Below are positions 1 to 11,815 of a stretch of 32,500 bases of DNA, piece by piece (position 1 is the first letter of the stretch; each line of letters opens with the position of its first letter). Both the position numbers and the translations under genes were made by a program. The stretch is from Bigelowiella natans CCMP2755 (Eukaryota > Cercozoa > Chlorarachniophyceae), in assembly GCA_000320545.1 (NCBI GenBank), contig ADNK01000233.1, forward strand, positions 10,001-42,500, written 5' to 3'. A model generated the notes under the pieces. That model was not told the DNA's origin. It ran no database searches and worked only from the letters and a program-made list of their open reading frames with translations.

Positions 1-20
1 CGTAATCAAGACAAATAACC

Positions 21-23
<3 letters not shown>

Positions 24-60
<37 letters not shown>
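24..60. repeat. (CT)n microsatellite
   Basis: An uninterrupted CT dinucleotide run of about 37 bases lies at the left edge, with no coding context. Confidence 0.95.
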
Positions 61-66
<6 letters not shown>

Positions 67-121
67 CGAGATGTTCTCAAAAAGACCAGTGCCAATTGCT
101 ACTACAACCACTGCAGCTGCT

Positions 122-200
122 GCTACTACTACTACTACTACTACTACACTACTATTTCTACGGGTACAACTACTACCACTACTACTGCTACTACTACTGC
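122..200. repeat. Imperfect (ACT)n trinucleotide repeat
   Basis: ACT/CTA triplets with a few interruptions. In one plus frame they read as a Thr run and in another as a Leu/Tyr run, and no conserved sequence flanks them. Confidence 0.85.
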
Positions 201-727
201 TACTGCTACCGCATGGCTCCTATTGAGATTCCAGGGAGTGCCAGCCTCCAACCACCCGCCTCCCCCTCCTCCCTGCGCCTTCGCGCGCGCGATCCTACTG
301 GCGAAGTATAAGTATGAATGGAGGAGGAGAAGGACTAAAATCACTACAAATTTCCGTTATCTTGCCCATTGAGACTCACACACACACACACACACACATA
401 AGAGCGCGCGCGCACACGCACACCTACCTCTATCAGCGTTGTCGTGGTGGTTGATGCTGCTGCTTGCGCTCGTGCCTGCCTCCCTACCCCCAGTAGCGGT
501 AGTATCATCGGTTTGGGGAGTGGAGGAGAGGGTTGTGCCGCAGCTGGATTTGGAGGGTGAGAGAAACGCGTCGTCATCATCACCACCGAGGTGTTCCCCA
601 CCACCATCACCACCGATGGTACGTGCTACGACAGGCTTGGCCCACTTCAACACCTGCAGCAGCCGATTTCGGTATTGTAATGAGTGTCAGCACTGTCATT
701 CTTATTGACGGGAGATTTAGTGATAGC

Positions 728-729
<2 letters not shown>

Positions 730-761
<32 letters not shown>

Positions 762-781
762 GGAGGAGGAGGAGGAGGAGG
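730..781. repeat. Compound (GAT)n-(GAG)n trinucleotide repeat
   Basis: Ten GAT units pass directly into about seven GAG units. The repeat lies just downstream of the stop codon of the minus-strand FHA gene. Confidence 0.9.
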
Positions 782-829
782 GAGAGTCTCACCGTGGGTG
801 TGCATGTGTTATAGTTCCCCCATACAGGT

Positions 830-1656
830 TTAACAACTAGAAAGAAAAACGACTGTGGCGACCTTGGCCGCCATCATCTGTATGCACTGACTGATGATTT
901 TCTCCTGGAGCGAGTCCTCCTTTACGTCAGCACCGGGCTGCGAGCCAGGGGGGGGAGGGGAGGCCTCCATCATCACACCCAATGCGCCCAGGGCATTCTG
1001 ACACCTAACAATTCGACGAAACGGGAGTAGGAAGCATGATTTCAGAGTTTTTGTAGTCGTAGTCGCAGAAGGCACGGGGAGATTGGAACGCACTCTCCGT
1101 GAGAGAAAAGTCACTATCGATGTGGTTTGCTGAAAGGGCATTTTGATGTGAAACGACGACGACTCACTGTGCTTTCAGATGATCCTTCCGATCCCAGTTG
1201 TTTGGGCTTGTCACTATTTCCTGTTTTTGTTGTTGTTGTTGTTGTTGTTGTGGGTATTGTTTGTTATTTCGAGCGGTAGCAGCAGTAACACCAGCACCAG
1301 CAGCTATATGTGCATATGCCCCGGTCTCAAAACCCTCCCCAATGCTGTTTGTTTTATCGCCTGAGCTTGCATCTTCTCTGCATATATAATATGCTATAAA
1401 CATATGAAATGTTTCTGTCGTACGCGCGCGCGCGTGTATATATAACTTTATGCTTAAATGAAAGACGTAAGAATGCCTCCCTCAGCTCCTCCCTACCTTC
1501 GCACGGGGAATAGTCTTGAATGCGGTCAGGACCATCTCCACGCACTGAGTGATGATTGATCATGCTTGTTTTCAGCTACTAGTTTTGTACTGATACTTCG
1601 CTCGAAACCCGCAATAGTTCGGACAAGCGCCACCGCCACCACTACCATACTACTCG

Positions 1657-1687
<31 letters not shown>

Positions 1688-3531
1688 TTGCCACTGTTGG
1701 TAAATCTACAATCGCTACTTCTACACTGCAAATTAATCATTAGAGATCGGATCCCGTGCTTACCACAGTGCAGGCTCTATCAACCATATCCACCGCCAAA
1801 CATGTTACAGCATCATGCGTCATACGTACGTCGGGGAACTCCTTGATTTGATCCCAGAAGTGCTGCTCCTGCCTCGAAACCCCACGAAAGCCCATCGGTA
1901 CGAGGAGCGGAGGGATATCGGCTCGATGGCGAGATCTGTTTTATAGTTGGAGAGGTGGAGGTAAGGGAGGGGTGAGTGTGAGTGTGGGGAGGAGAAGGAG
2001 AGTGCTATGAGCACACAACAATGGATTGGCATCCCACGGATACGTGAGCTCTCGCCACAATCGGCACCGCATACATATGTATGCATCCGCTCTTTCTTCA
2101 TGGCGGACCCCTTTCTTTCTCCCTCTTTCTTCTTCTTCTTCTTCTTCTTCTTCTTCTTCCTTTACTCTTTCCGTATAAATAGCTTCGCTTCGGTCGCTGT
2201 TGCTACCAATTACTCGCTGCTGCTGCCCTAGTCGCTACCTTTCTATGGCGCAGGCGATGACAGGCATATACGCCCAACTCTGAGTAGTAGTTGCACGACC
2301 GAATCCTGTGAGGAGAGGGCCACTTCCCCATCCGTACTTTGGATCTCGCAACCACGCCTTCATTCCCTTTGGCGGCACTTGGGAGGACAGGGAGGAGGAG
2401 GAGGAGGAGGAGGAGGAGGAGGAGGAGGAGGAGGAGGAGGAGGAGCTACAGTTCCCATCATGACCGCTGCTACCTTCGTTTCCGTGTGGAGGCTTTTCTG
2501 TCTTCTCCTCCCGCTTCTGCACTCCAACGACGACTTGTCCTTCTTCGCCTACTCCTATGGCACTAGTTGGGCGAGAATGGGACAACGCCGCTGTACATAG
2601 TCTTTTCTTAGAAGGATGGGTGTTGCCGTGGTGGGCGCCCGCGCCATCGGCATTCTCCTTCCCGTTACCTTCTGTCTTAGCAGCGTCTCTTCCGCGCTTT
2701 CCCCGCCTATTGAGCAGTCGCCTCTTGCTACTAGACGTCGGTATCGTTGTTGTGGTTGACACTTCACTGCTATTTTTTACATTAAGGCGGAATATGTGGA
2801 AGAGAGATTTGATTCCCTTTCTTCTAAGTTTCTCGCCGACATCATCACACAAGTCCGCCGAGGAGACCACTCCCGAACCCACCACAATGCAGCATCCTGA
2901 CAAGTATTATTCATGTCGGATGTGGGCACAACGTGCGTGGGTGACAAGGAGCATGCATGAATAATTCAGTGCGCATGCGTGTGTGTCTGTGTGTTTTATG
3001 CGCGTATTTATTGGGGTTTTCGTATCTGATCTGATTTATTAATCGGCAAGCATCAGCGATTCTGAAGGCAGCAGAGGCCTCACCGGGGGAGACTTTCCTT
3101 TCACTTCCACGCCCAAGTGAAGCTTTTAGGCTAATTTTCAGCTTCCCGGACTCCTTCGCCTCTTCTACAGAACACAGATACACTGGGAAACTACCGTTAT
3201 TGCGAACGGCAACCTATAGAAAGTTAGCATTATTCGAGAATCGCACTGAATGTTGGTTTCTGGATTCTTTGAGTGAGGGTCAATTACCATGTATCCGTTC
3301 TCTTCAACAACACAGATCTCAAGCTGTCGTCTCGAGACAGCATTGTCATTCGGAGGGATTCCAAACGTCGCGTGCAGATCCTGCATGTGTTGTTTACAAA
3401 TAATCACAAAATGAAGCCATCTGCCGAACCTATATGGCGATCGAAAACAACATTACTCTTCCGACGGTCAGAGTCATCGGGTGGAACGGAATTGTTGCTT
3501 TCTTCCCGCTGGAGACGTGCAGAATCTCCAT
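830..3531 (-). CDS. FHA-domain protein, PNKP/aprataxin-like FHA, seven exons
   Basis: Seven minus-strand exons join in matching phase: 3531-3457, 3380-3288, 3213-3084, 2896-2239, 1935-1830, 1544-1497 and 997-830, giving 425 residues. Residues 1 to about 140 look like a forkhead-associated phosphopeptide-binding domain: LTVGR near residues 21-25, VSRRQLEI at about 40-47, and a GCCIVVG strand near 100. The 'SRRQ' in place of the usual 'SRxH' and the MEILHVSSG start resemble the FHA of the DNA-end-repair proteins PNKP, aprataxin and APLF. A basic, low-complexity linker (about 145-250) and a run of about 20 Ser encoded by a GGA/TCC microsatellite follow. The last 150 residues form a well-structured Trp/Pro-containing segment that I do not recognise (motifs VPMGFRG, HFWDQIKEFP, FKTIPRAKNALG). 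Each internal junction has GT-AG borders and pyrimidine-rich acceptors. The last exon could instead end at a splice site before the stop at 830. A role in DNA damage signalling is inferred from the FHA type only. Confidence 0.78.
2127..2159. repeat. (TTC)n microsatellite in an FHA-gene intron
   Basis: A TTC run within the intron at 1936-2238 of the minus-strand FHA gene. Confidence 0.9.
2389..2443. repeat. (GGA)n repeat coding for poly-Ser on the minus strand
   Basis: About 18 GGA units lie inside exon 4 of the FHA gene and are read as Ser codons on the minus strand. It is the longest microsatellite within a supported coding exon of this gene and is likely length-variable without a frameshift. 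Confidence 0.9.
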
Positions 3532-4030
3532 GATCCCTCCCCTCGGAAAGCAATTGTTCGAAAATGCTAGCTGGAATGAGAGGAGATTGGGTTGCCCCGG
3601 AATATTATTTGCGACTACGGTTCGATCCGAGTCGCACAGTGTATATGGCCTCCTTGCTTTTCAGCCGTTGTTGGGAGAGCTTCGATAAAAAAGCCGTGTC
3701 ATTTTGACGTCCCTAGGAGGGGGAAATCTTGTCGTAGATTGTTGTTTATCGATGATACCCATTATTCAGCATTGGGAACTTCATTGAAATATAACATAAA
3801 GGCGAATTTTACGTAATTTTTGTTGTCGTCATATATTTATATATGAAAATAACAATAATTTGATGGATAATTACTATTATTGTAGTCGGCTGTGGATTGT
3901 TAAGTCCATTTGGAAAAAAATTGGACTACATGGCAATGAATACTAGGAACGTTACACCCTGCATTGCCATTTATTTGTACTGAGAGTTTTTATTCATGTC
4001 GCATTACAAAAATCTCATGCAATTTCGCGC
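3532..4030. promoter_or_regulatory. Divergent intergenic interval, FHA gene / fucosyltransferase-like gene
   Basis: About 500 bases separate the two divergent start codons. I see AT-rich stretches (for example 3820-3880) but no element I can name. A plus-strand open frame at about 3434-3688 overlaps FHA exon 1 antisense and is rejected as a gene. Promoter function is inferred only from the head-to-head arrangement. Confidence 0.4.
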
Positions 4031-6208
4031 ATGTTCCGTTCTTGCCGCGCCCTGAGGCAAGCATATTTCTTACTAGCTTGTGCGGTCTCTGAGGTGGACC
4101 CATCCTCCTCAGCGATGAGCCCCTCAACTTCAATGCTCGCCTTGCTGGGAATGCCGCTAATCGCTTTCGCTGTTCGGTATGTATCTTTTTATCAATCTTT
4201 TCTGGATCAGGAGTATGTTCCCTTACCCATAATTTGTTCTCAGAAGCAAGCAGGCGCACTCAGTTGTCTCAAATGTCCGGCTTGTTGGAGGCGTTCCCTC
4301 TTCAGTATGTGAGCATAGCTGCTAAGAATGGCCTTTCATTTGCCCGCTATTTTTTCCTTCCTTAGGATCATTACCTCCATTATCATCATCATCACCACCA
4401 TCAACATCATCTTATATCGATACCAGTTTTATGATCTCATGTTTATCCTTCAATTTTATCAGGCACTCAATAGTTATGACCTTATGGAGCCCGAGCTTAT
4501 GGAATTTCCTCCCCGCCATCATAATTCATTTCAACTTTCTGACGCAACCAGCGCAAGCAAAGATTCTCTTTTGTTCAAAAGTCGGCTTCGATACTTAATG
4601 AGCTCTGAATGCAATCTTGGGAAAACACTGAAAGTGGAGAAGATGGCGTATTCTGGGTTTGGAGGAAGCTTGCACAATCTCGTAAAACCTTCGTTATACG
4701 GTGAGTAATTTGGTCTGATAGTTAAATTTACGTGCATAGGATTTGTATTGAGACAAAAAAATCCCTATCTCATACTCGATATATCTTAGCGATGAAATAC
4801 GGATACTGCCTCAAGTTCCCCAAGCATTCAAGTCTATACGGCAACCTTGACAACTATTTTGAGACATTCTCCGCCCAAAGCAAGTTGGACCAGCACAGTC
4901 AATGTACAACGTGCTCCGCTGGTAAGTGCGCGGATGATGCCACCAACATTTACGTACGCCCTAAGCATAGAATTTTAAAACTATATTATTTCAGAAAAAT
5001 TCTATACTTTTGTATAATGCAGCCTTTGCTCGCACTTATAAATAATACATAGCGCATCGGAATGCTAAACAATTTTTTGTTGCTTGCATAGATGACTTTG
5101 AAGCAGAACCTCCCTGCGACCCAAAACTTGAAGTCCAAGTGGGCCGATTCATGGCTGGAAACTGCCGAAGAGAGATGAAGATCGTTGATGCATCTGCACA
5201 AGGTCTGATCCCTCCCCCACCTAAATCATGGCGATGATCTTGAATGTGAAAGAAAATGTCTTAGTATATTCACACATCGTTGAGCTTCTATTTGCCTCCC
5301 TTACCAGATGTCGTCCCGAGGTCTTTTGCTAAGATGGCAGTAATGGAGGCTGTTTCGAACGTTGTATCTACGCTGTACGAGCCTTCTAAGAAGATGCAAA
5401 GCAGTGTGGCCGATGCAAAGAAGAGCATGAACTGGCCCGTGGATAGAAATGTCATTGGGTTGCATGTACGCCGCGGTGATTCCTGCAACGATGACTCGCA
5501 AGAATGGCGAACAGTGACTTGTTTCCCCCTTAGTAAATACATGCAACTAGTCGATAGAGCCGCGACAAAATACCGCATAAAGGACATCTTTCTCACATCG
5601 GAGGCGCCTGCTACTTTTGAAGAAACCAAAAAGTGCGCGAAATTACATAAAATAAATAGAGTAGCATTTATTTTCGTGTTTGAGAGAGTTGGAGACATAC
5701 TATCGAGGAGCACCTACGTCTAAATGCTCATCATGGTGGATGAGATGCCATTCACACTTGAAAATTCGGGGGGGAAATTCTACCTCTTAAGTTCATCACT
5801 AAATGTTGCTTGTTTACTATGCGGGTTAGGTATCCCTACTACAACTGGATGTTCCTGAACACCACTTTCACTCCAGTTCCTTCCGGCAAAAACATCGAAA
5901 ATGCAATAGATGATGGAGACCTGGACGGGGTTTCCGTCGGCGAAGATGCACACTCCAACCTTCTCTTGTTGTCCGAGGCTAGTGTTATTATCGGTAAATT
6001 CACATCGAATCTGCCTCGTCTTGCGCTCGAGTACAAAACTGGGAAAACCTCTCTAGTATGCCCTTACTACAGTCTTGATTCGTCTTGGTGTTTTGCTTAC
6101 GGAGAGGAGTACCCGTTATCGAAGCTAGCTTCCGACGATGTGGAGCGTCACCTTGTAACGAAAACGGAAGACCAAGATTTTAATGACGTTCACAAATTTT
6201 ACTGTTAA
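4031..6208 (+). CDS. Fucosyltransferase-like type II membrane protein
   Basis: Seven exons join in consistent phase: 4031-4176, 4244-4304, 4463-4700, 4790-4921, 5092-5202, 5308-5632 and 5830-6208, ending at TAA, for 463 residues. An in-frame ATG at 4115 is an alternative start and would place a hydrophobic signal anchor (LALLGMPLIAFAV) right at the N terminus, as expected for a Golgi type II enzyme. Residues 282-287 are HVRRGD, the donor-binding signature of the alpha-1,2/alpha-1,6/O-fucosyltransferase superfamily (GDP-fucose users; GT11, GT23, GT37, GT65). GFGGSLHNL in exon 3 matches the acidic/Gly N-terminal loop of such enzymes, DIFLTSEAP matches the middle motif, and SNLPRLALE near 397-405 matches the C-terminal motif. 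Seven Cys in the luminal part suggest disulfides. The closest type by feel is GT23 (FUT8/NodZ), but I cannot fix linkage or acceptor. Exon 6 uses a weak donor (GTGCGC), supported by the protein continuity across it. An AATAAA overlaps the stop. Confidence 0.85.
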
Positions 6209-7276
6209 ATAAAGTGGCAATCGTCGGTAATGTACATGTCATAGCATGGCTGGCAATCGCCGCACAGTCCTAGCTAGCCTGCTAGCCTGCATGCGAAGCT
6301 GCACGGCGGACAACGCTTCGCCACACGCAATGAATGCATGGCGCCATGCACGATGCAACCTTCCCACGGTGTCCGCTCGAACGCGACAGGTCCCACACGG
6401 CGAACCAACAACAAAGCAGCACGTGCGAGCACACGTGTCCGACGTGCCGCGCGCCAGCACGACGCTAGGACGCTCCAAGCCGGGACGACATGGCAAAGTG
6501 AAAAGCTCACCGACTGCGCATGCAGTGCACGTCAAACGCACATTGAGCATCGTGCTTTTTGTAGCAGACTGCACTTTTGCTTGAGCGCTAGCGCGTGCAA
6601 TGGCCAGATCCAGAGTTGCTTCGATTCGATTTATTGGTTGCGACGCCTTTCCACACTGGCATGGCTAGATGGCTGGCGCTACGGATGGGTCCATCTAGGG
6701 TTATGTAATCATCAATTTAGTCAGCATGTCAGCATCGTCACCGCCGGCCTTGCTAGCATGCTAGGATGCCTAGCTAGCTAGATACATCGCATGCGTGCGT
6801 TTGTGTGATGGTGTGCTAGCATGAAGCATCAGCTTGCATTTTGCATTGCTTGCTACGGGACACACAATTTGTCGCAATATATATGGACTTATTAGTCCTT
6901 ATAAATGCAGATTGGCAATGAGCGCACCAACTAGCCAGAACAAATGTACATTGATGACGTGCACAGAGGAGCCAGCATCAAACGCATTTCATTGTACGTT
7001 GACAGCACTAGAGCACAAACAATGCACAGACTTTATGACTTCGAGAAGTCAAGTTCTTTGCCCTTGATGAACATGAAGGGCCAGTCCGAGTCCGGAAACC
7101 TGTGTACAATGATTATGCTTAGCTTACAATGCATGCGGTGGGGGTCAAAATCAAGAGTTTGATAGTTCAGAGTGCCAAGTAGAAAGCCTTGGCGTTCGAG
7201 TTCTTAAAAAAAAAAATGTTGTAAATCTACTGTCATTAGCTGTATGAGTGTTAGTTGTAGACGCATGTCTTGTTCA
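6209..7276. other. CTAG/TGCATG-rich intergenic island A
   Basis: This stretch lies between the 3' ends of two convergent genes. It is dense in GCTAGC, CTAG, GCATGC and TGCATG words, most strongly at 6240-6840. Several overlapping open frames exist on both strands, but all are Cys/Thr/Arg-rich word salad with no splice support, so no gene is called. A poly-A run of 12 lies near 7206-7217. Confidence 0.55.
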
Positions 7277-9191
7277 TCACCCGACAGCGTCGACCTTGAA
7301 CACCGGTACGCATCGATTTTCATGACACTGAAAATAAATTGAAGTATGCAAGGAAATGAAATTTTCTTCCAAAGATGCTCATACCATAATGATCACGCTA
7401 TGATAGTACGCCACTGCCGCTGTTACGGTCTCTACCTTTCCAAGGATACGATCACCATCATCTGCCAGCTTTTGCTCAGAATATGAATTTTTCATATGAT
7501 GCTGAAAGTTTTGAGGAGTCATCCTACTCTTGCACTTTCCCTGAGTATATGATTGAGAAGAGAAGAGGAGGAGGTGAAGCGAGAAAGAGGGTAAATATCG
7601 TCGTTGGTTTTGAAGCTATCATACTATGAAACATCGAAGAACTACGCACTTGTAAGCTGCTAAAACATGTATATAATTTCAACAGAAACTAATACCTCAA
7701 ATTTCCAAACTTCTTGTGAATAATTTCCGCATTGTTCTTTGTTGCTTGGGTTCCAATACATTGTGCCGATCATCACGGTACCTACATGTTCCATAGGATC
7801 ATTAACCAACTGCAACAGAGAGAATGAAGCATCGATGTGACCCTCTTCATCCAATTTTCTCGCTCATCATTATTGATTCAATACCTGGAGGGCAGCCCAT
7901 AGGCCGGCACTTTATCTCGGCATCAACCTATCGATGACAACATACGAGGTCATGCGCAACAACACTCGGGCAACAATGCTATGGAGACCAGTCAACCAGA
8001 AAAATTCTGCTGCTACTGGTGCTGTTGGTGCAGCGGTACTATCGAAGTGTACGTCAAAATGACGACAAAAATGTAATATAATCATCAGCGTACCCCAGCT
8101 AAGCCAAGAACGCCAAGCTCCTCTGCACATGTTTTGTAGATAGCCATTTTCCTCGCGCGATACGCCTTCATCAGTATTGTGATTATAACTATAATTTTGT
8201 TCCTACGCTTGTCATTTTTGTATCTTTATACAAAACAGAGTCAGCAGCACCTTGGAATTGAGTTCGATTTCCTTCGAGAAATGAACGGTCCAAGCGGGAA
8301 AATCGTTTCCGTTAATCTTCACATTAATGAACTGCCAAAGACACCGAAATCATCTTGCATTCCATCATTATTAATCCCTTCATGAAATAAAGACAGGTAG
8401 TGCTCGACTTATTCGAAACGTTGTCACGTTTTAATTCTCATTCTCTTTCTTTTATCCCTCTTTTATGATATTACCCAAAGCGAGTCGACGTAATTGGGCA
8501 CAGTTATCACCGCCCGTTTTCCTACATGGATGAAGGTAGAAGAAAAGGATCGGAAAATACTTAAGATAGGTTGAGGGGAGGGAAGGAGGAGAGGAGGAGA
8601 GGAGAATGAAGAGTTTGCCGCACTTGACGGCAATGGAGAAACAGGTGTCTCCCACTTACCCTTCCTTGACCTCCCACATACCTTGAGCTCTCCACACATG
8701 CTCGAATGTCGTTGGAAAGCTGCCGAGTCTATAGATCAGCACAATTGTGTTAGCGAAATGAGAGAAAGCAGAGGGGTAAGCTTATAACTCATGGTAGCAT
8801 TAGCTATATGTGGATCTTCTATTAAAAAACAGATGATGCTATCGACATTCCAAGGCCCAGGGAAGTTGGTAAGTAAACGTGTGCCTGCTCTGTCAAATTA
8901 TGATTGTAGTGTGTGTGCATGCGCCTGGCTTCTATTAATTTCTACTCGTCTGTAAGAGAGAAGAAGTTTTACTTGAGTGCGCCATTTTCCTTCAGCTCAT
9001 TCTCCATTAGGGTTTTGAAGTCAGGATACAATTCCTTCACCTTTGTCAATACTCCTTTCCTGAACTTAGCTTCAGCAGAGGTGTAGGCTTCCGTTAGCTT
9101 GGCCACCTATCAGTGTTGCCATTCAGGAAAAATAAACAAAGTAAGTTACCGTCTTTGCAGGCTAATCTATACTCCCACATTTAATGTATTA

Positions 9192-9270
<79 letters not shown>

Positions 9271-11655
9271 AATTTGTGATTTGACAGAGACATTTTAGGG
9301 GTTTATTCGATGTCACGATAATATCAGGGTATCGATCAATTATGCGTACATCGACAATATACTAAGTCTAAGGCTGTAGTGGAAGAGTATTCTGTACAAA
9401 AAGGCTAATGGTCATTAATATGATGACTTTGTAAAGTATCTGCAACAGGAAAGAAGCAACAGACGAAGGGACACAGCGTCTCCACAAAATCCATATTACA
9501 AAATACTTCATTGTGAAACACAGTACAATACCGAGTAGGAGCACCAACACAACTACCCTACTCACTATTCTTCTAACCTTTCCTTCGGCGTCTTTCTCCA
9601 CCTTGCGAGATGCAAAGGAAGCAAAAGAGGGAACAAAAGCAGTAATTAACAAAAACACAAAGGAATCAAGCTGGATCAACGACAAAATGAATCATTTAGG
9701 ACGAAAGAAGAAATCTAAGAAAACGATGCAGAGAATATCATTATTTTACATTCTGGTGCATTTCCTTTAGTTTTTCCATGGTAAGGCCTACAATATCACT
9801 CATTAGGAATAGATCTATTTTACTGTTGTTGTGGAAAAGCCAATCCTGTTTCCAAAATATACAAATAAAAATGCCCAAGAAAATGCATGTTTTCAATATG
9901 AATCGCAACATTCATCAATAAATACATTTACTTATGAGTATGTATGCATGTATACAATATAGAAATAATGCATCAATATTATATAATGCAGTATTTTTAT
10001 ATGGACGATCACCCTTGTATGGCTCTTGCTCCAAGATAGGATGTGGATTGGGCAAAGCTGTAAGTGTGTCGGCAGGGGGGCCGCCAATCTTCACAACATA
10101 TGTTAATAACACAATGTATGAGCTGCACATTACCAGTGCATTTAGGCAACACTAAATTTCATCACACACAACATAAGTTTGATGCTAGTTTGCCATTAGT
10201 CCCCATCCATAGACATCGACTCATTTTTAAAATAGCAATGTTCCTCCACGTTTATCCATGTACTTTGACATGGTGTGCAAGGATTTATCTTATGAATCTT
10301 GAGATTACCGGTGCAAGTTTAATCATAACCGAATTGAGAGCCACCTTTATGAATAACACGTTATCTTCTGATATATTCTATCTGGTAAGGTTGGTAGTTC
10401 GAAGATATACGGGCGCTAAAGCTCATGAAAGACTGAACAAATATGAAAACTATATCTAGAAACGACATACTATGTGTAATGTATTCAATAGCAGTATAAG
10501 ATTAGTGCGAGGAACATGTACGAACCAAGCAGCGATATTCTCGGGTCCAATCATCCACACTTGGGTTGAATGCCCATCTGGTAGCAGCAGTAGCAGCAGC
10601 AGCAGCAACAACAGTAGCAGGGTAGCAGCATGCTATATGTGGGAGCAGGACAAGGATAATCATGATAATCATGATGATGATGAGGAGGAGGAGGAGGAAG
10701 AGAAGGAAGAGGGGAAGGGAGAGGTACGAGAAGGAGGAGGTGGAGGAGAAGTAATCGTTATAAGTAGTCAGTCGAGTTGAGTCACTCGACTGGATTTGTC
10801 AGTGGGATATCGACTACAATGCGACTCTAATACTTCTCGTAGATGATTCTTGCTTGCTTGATACATGTATCAACTTTTGCTTTGATTCGCTCTACACATA
10901 CTTCTCGCCCCTTTACCTACATATAGTTGCTGTTTAGTTCTGTTGTCGGGCCTTTCCACCAATCTCTCCTCTCCCCCTTCTCTACTATCCCTTCAAAGTT
11001 GAAAGCCTTCGACTTACGCCTGGCTCCGCATTTTATATTTGCTACCTCTACATCAATGTCTGGTAGGTTCTTCTTGATCAAAGTTTCAAGGTTACTCGCA
11101 AGGTAGTCCAATGCTCGACATCTGAGCGCAAGCTCATTGCAGGTTTCGCCCAATTCTATGCAAACGTACATGGCGGGTAAAGGTCAGGAGGTGTGTGGAG
11201 GGCATGCGACGATTACCGAGTTTTCCTCCGTTCTTTTTTGCGGCTTCCTTATCTGCGTCCACGGGCTCAGTAGGAATAAGAAAGTTCTTTTCTGGATAGC
11301 TGGTGTGATAAGATATACTAAGGGGAGAGCAGCCTTTGGGTATTAGTGCGACACTGTTTCATTATTACCTTTCATCAAGACCCTTCAGCCGGTCATCCAA
11401 TCTCTGCGGGATGATAGGACGGATATTAATAGACGGTAATTTTCGACCTTTGTGATCTTCTGAGCTCATGCTAATTCGTTATCACCTCCTTCCTGTCCAT
11501 GGCTCTCTTACGTTTCTTCTCTTGCTCGCGTTCCTAGGTACAAATGGCCTGACGTTGGATTTTATTGGAAAATGATGACACCGAACCTGACGCTTCCTCT
11601 CCCTCTCCATTTTACGCATCTCCGCTGGTGAAGGCCCGCTTACAACACACCCCAT
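7277..11655 (-). CDS. Unrecognised many-exon protein with MGC acylation start
   Basis: Minus-strand exons joining in phase: 11655-11587, 11533-11512, 11459-11369, 11317-11217, 11155-11018, 10577-10522, 9845-9750, 9106-8973, 8728-8682, 8521-8475, 8331-8251, 8151-8094, 8006-7946, 7909-7885, 7809-7696, 7540-7385 and 7327-7277, for about 448 residues. Two choices remain open: a 24-base micro-exon at 9601-9578 could add VEKDAEGK, and the penultimate exon could stop at 7436. The protein begins MGCVVS, fitting the MGxxxS N-myristoylation rule with a palmitoylatable Cys3. A Lys/Arg/Glu-rich helix follows (to about residue 30), then a soluble region with helical segments (CNELALRCRALDYLASNLETLIKK) and a Trp-rich part (MIGPENIAAWF, VPNYVDSLWF, WRSWLSW, GTMYWNP). 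I do not recognise a family. Membrane association at the cytosolic face is inferred from the start motif. A stop codon apparent at 8969 is bypassed by the donor at 8972, whose phase fits the next exon exactly. Confidence 0.68.
9197..9266. repeat. Compound (TA)n-(TG)n microsatellite in an intron
   Basis: About 43 bases of TA followed directly by about 27 bases of TG, within the 643-base intron at 9107-9749 of the unrecognised minus-strand gene. The same TA-to-TG order recurs at 23057-23124. Confidence 0.95.
10580..10755. repeat. CAG/GAT/GAG trinucleotide cluster in an intron
   Basis: Interrupted CAG/CAA units (10581-10628), then GAT and GAG units (10668-10697) and a purine-rich tail. All lie within the intron at 10578-11017 of the unrecognised gene. 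The first run provides the pyrimidine-rich acceptor tract on the minus strand. Confidence 0.8.
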
Positions 11656-11815
11656 GATGTCGTGATAAAAAAGGTAGGGTGGAGATGGTGTTCGTAGTTT
11701 TTGAATGTGCCCTAATTTTATCCTACGACATGATTAAGGACTTGTCGCACATTGAGTTTTCAGAGTGGATCAGCCATGTCCACATGAAACTGTGCACAGC
11801 TCTTGGGGCTGGATC

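Larger units (their letters stand above)
1..829. other. Gene-free flank dominated by microsatellites
   Basis: I see no supportable gene here. The stretch is mostly simple repeats: a CT run at 24-60, an ACT/CTA-type triplet run at about 122-200, a CA run at about 376-399 followed by a short CG run, a GAT run at 730-760 and a GAG run at 760-781. Open frames across it translate to homopolymers such as poly-Leu or poly-Met and change identity with the repeat phase, so I treat them as repeat artefacts. It lies downstream of the FHA-domain gene. Confidence 0.6.

Noticed and set aside
3434-3688. Plus-strand frame of 84 codons
   Set aside because: It is antisense to FHA exon 1, whose start, FHA motif and donor are clear on the other strand.
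9368-9685. Minus frame with a strong hydrophobic helix
   Set aside because: It has no ATG, lies within an intron of the unrecognised gene and has no phase-matched partners beyond a 24-base piece.
9998-10090. Possible exon (IGGPPADTLTALPNPHP) in the unrecognised gene
   Set aside because: It has an acceptor-like and a donor-like site, but its end phase does not fit the next supported exon at 9845.
10064-10459. Plus-strand frame of 131 codons
   Set aside because: It lies in an intron of the minus-strand gene, has no recognisable motif and no splice partners.
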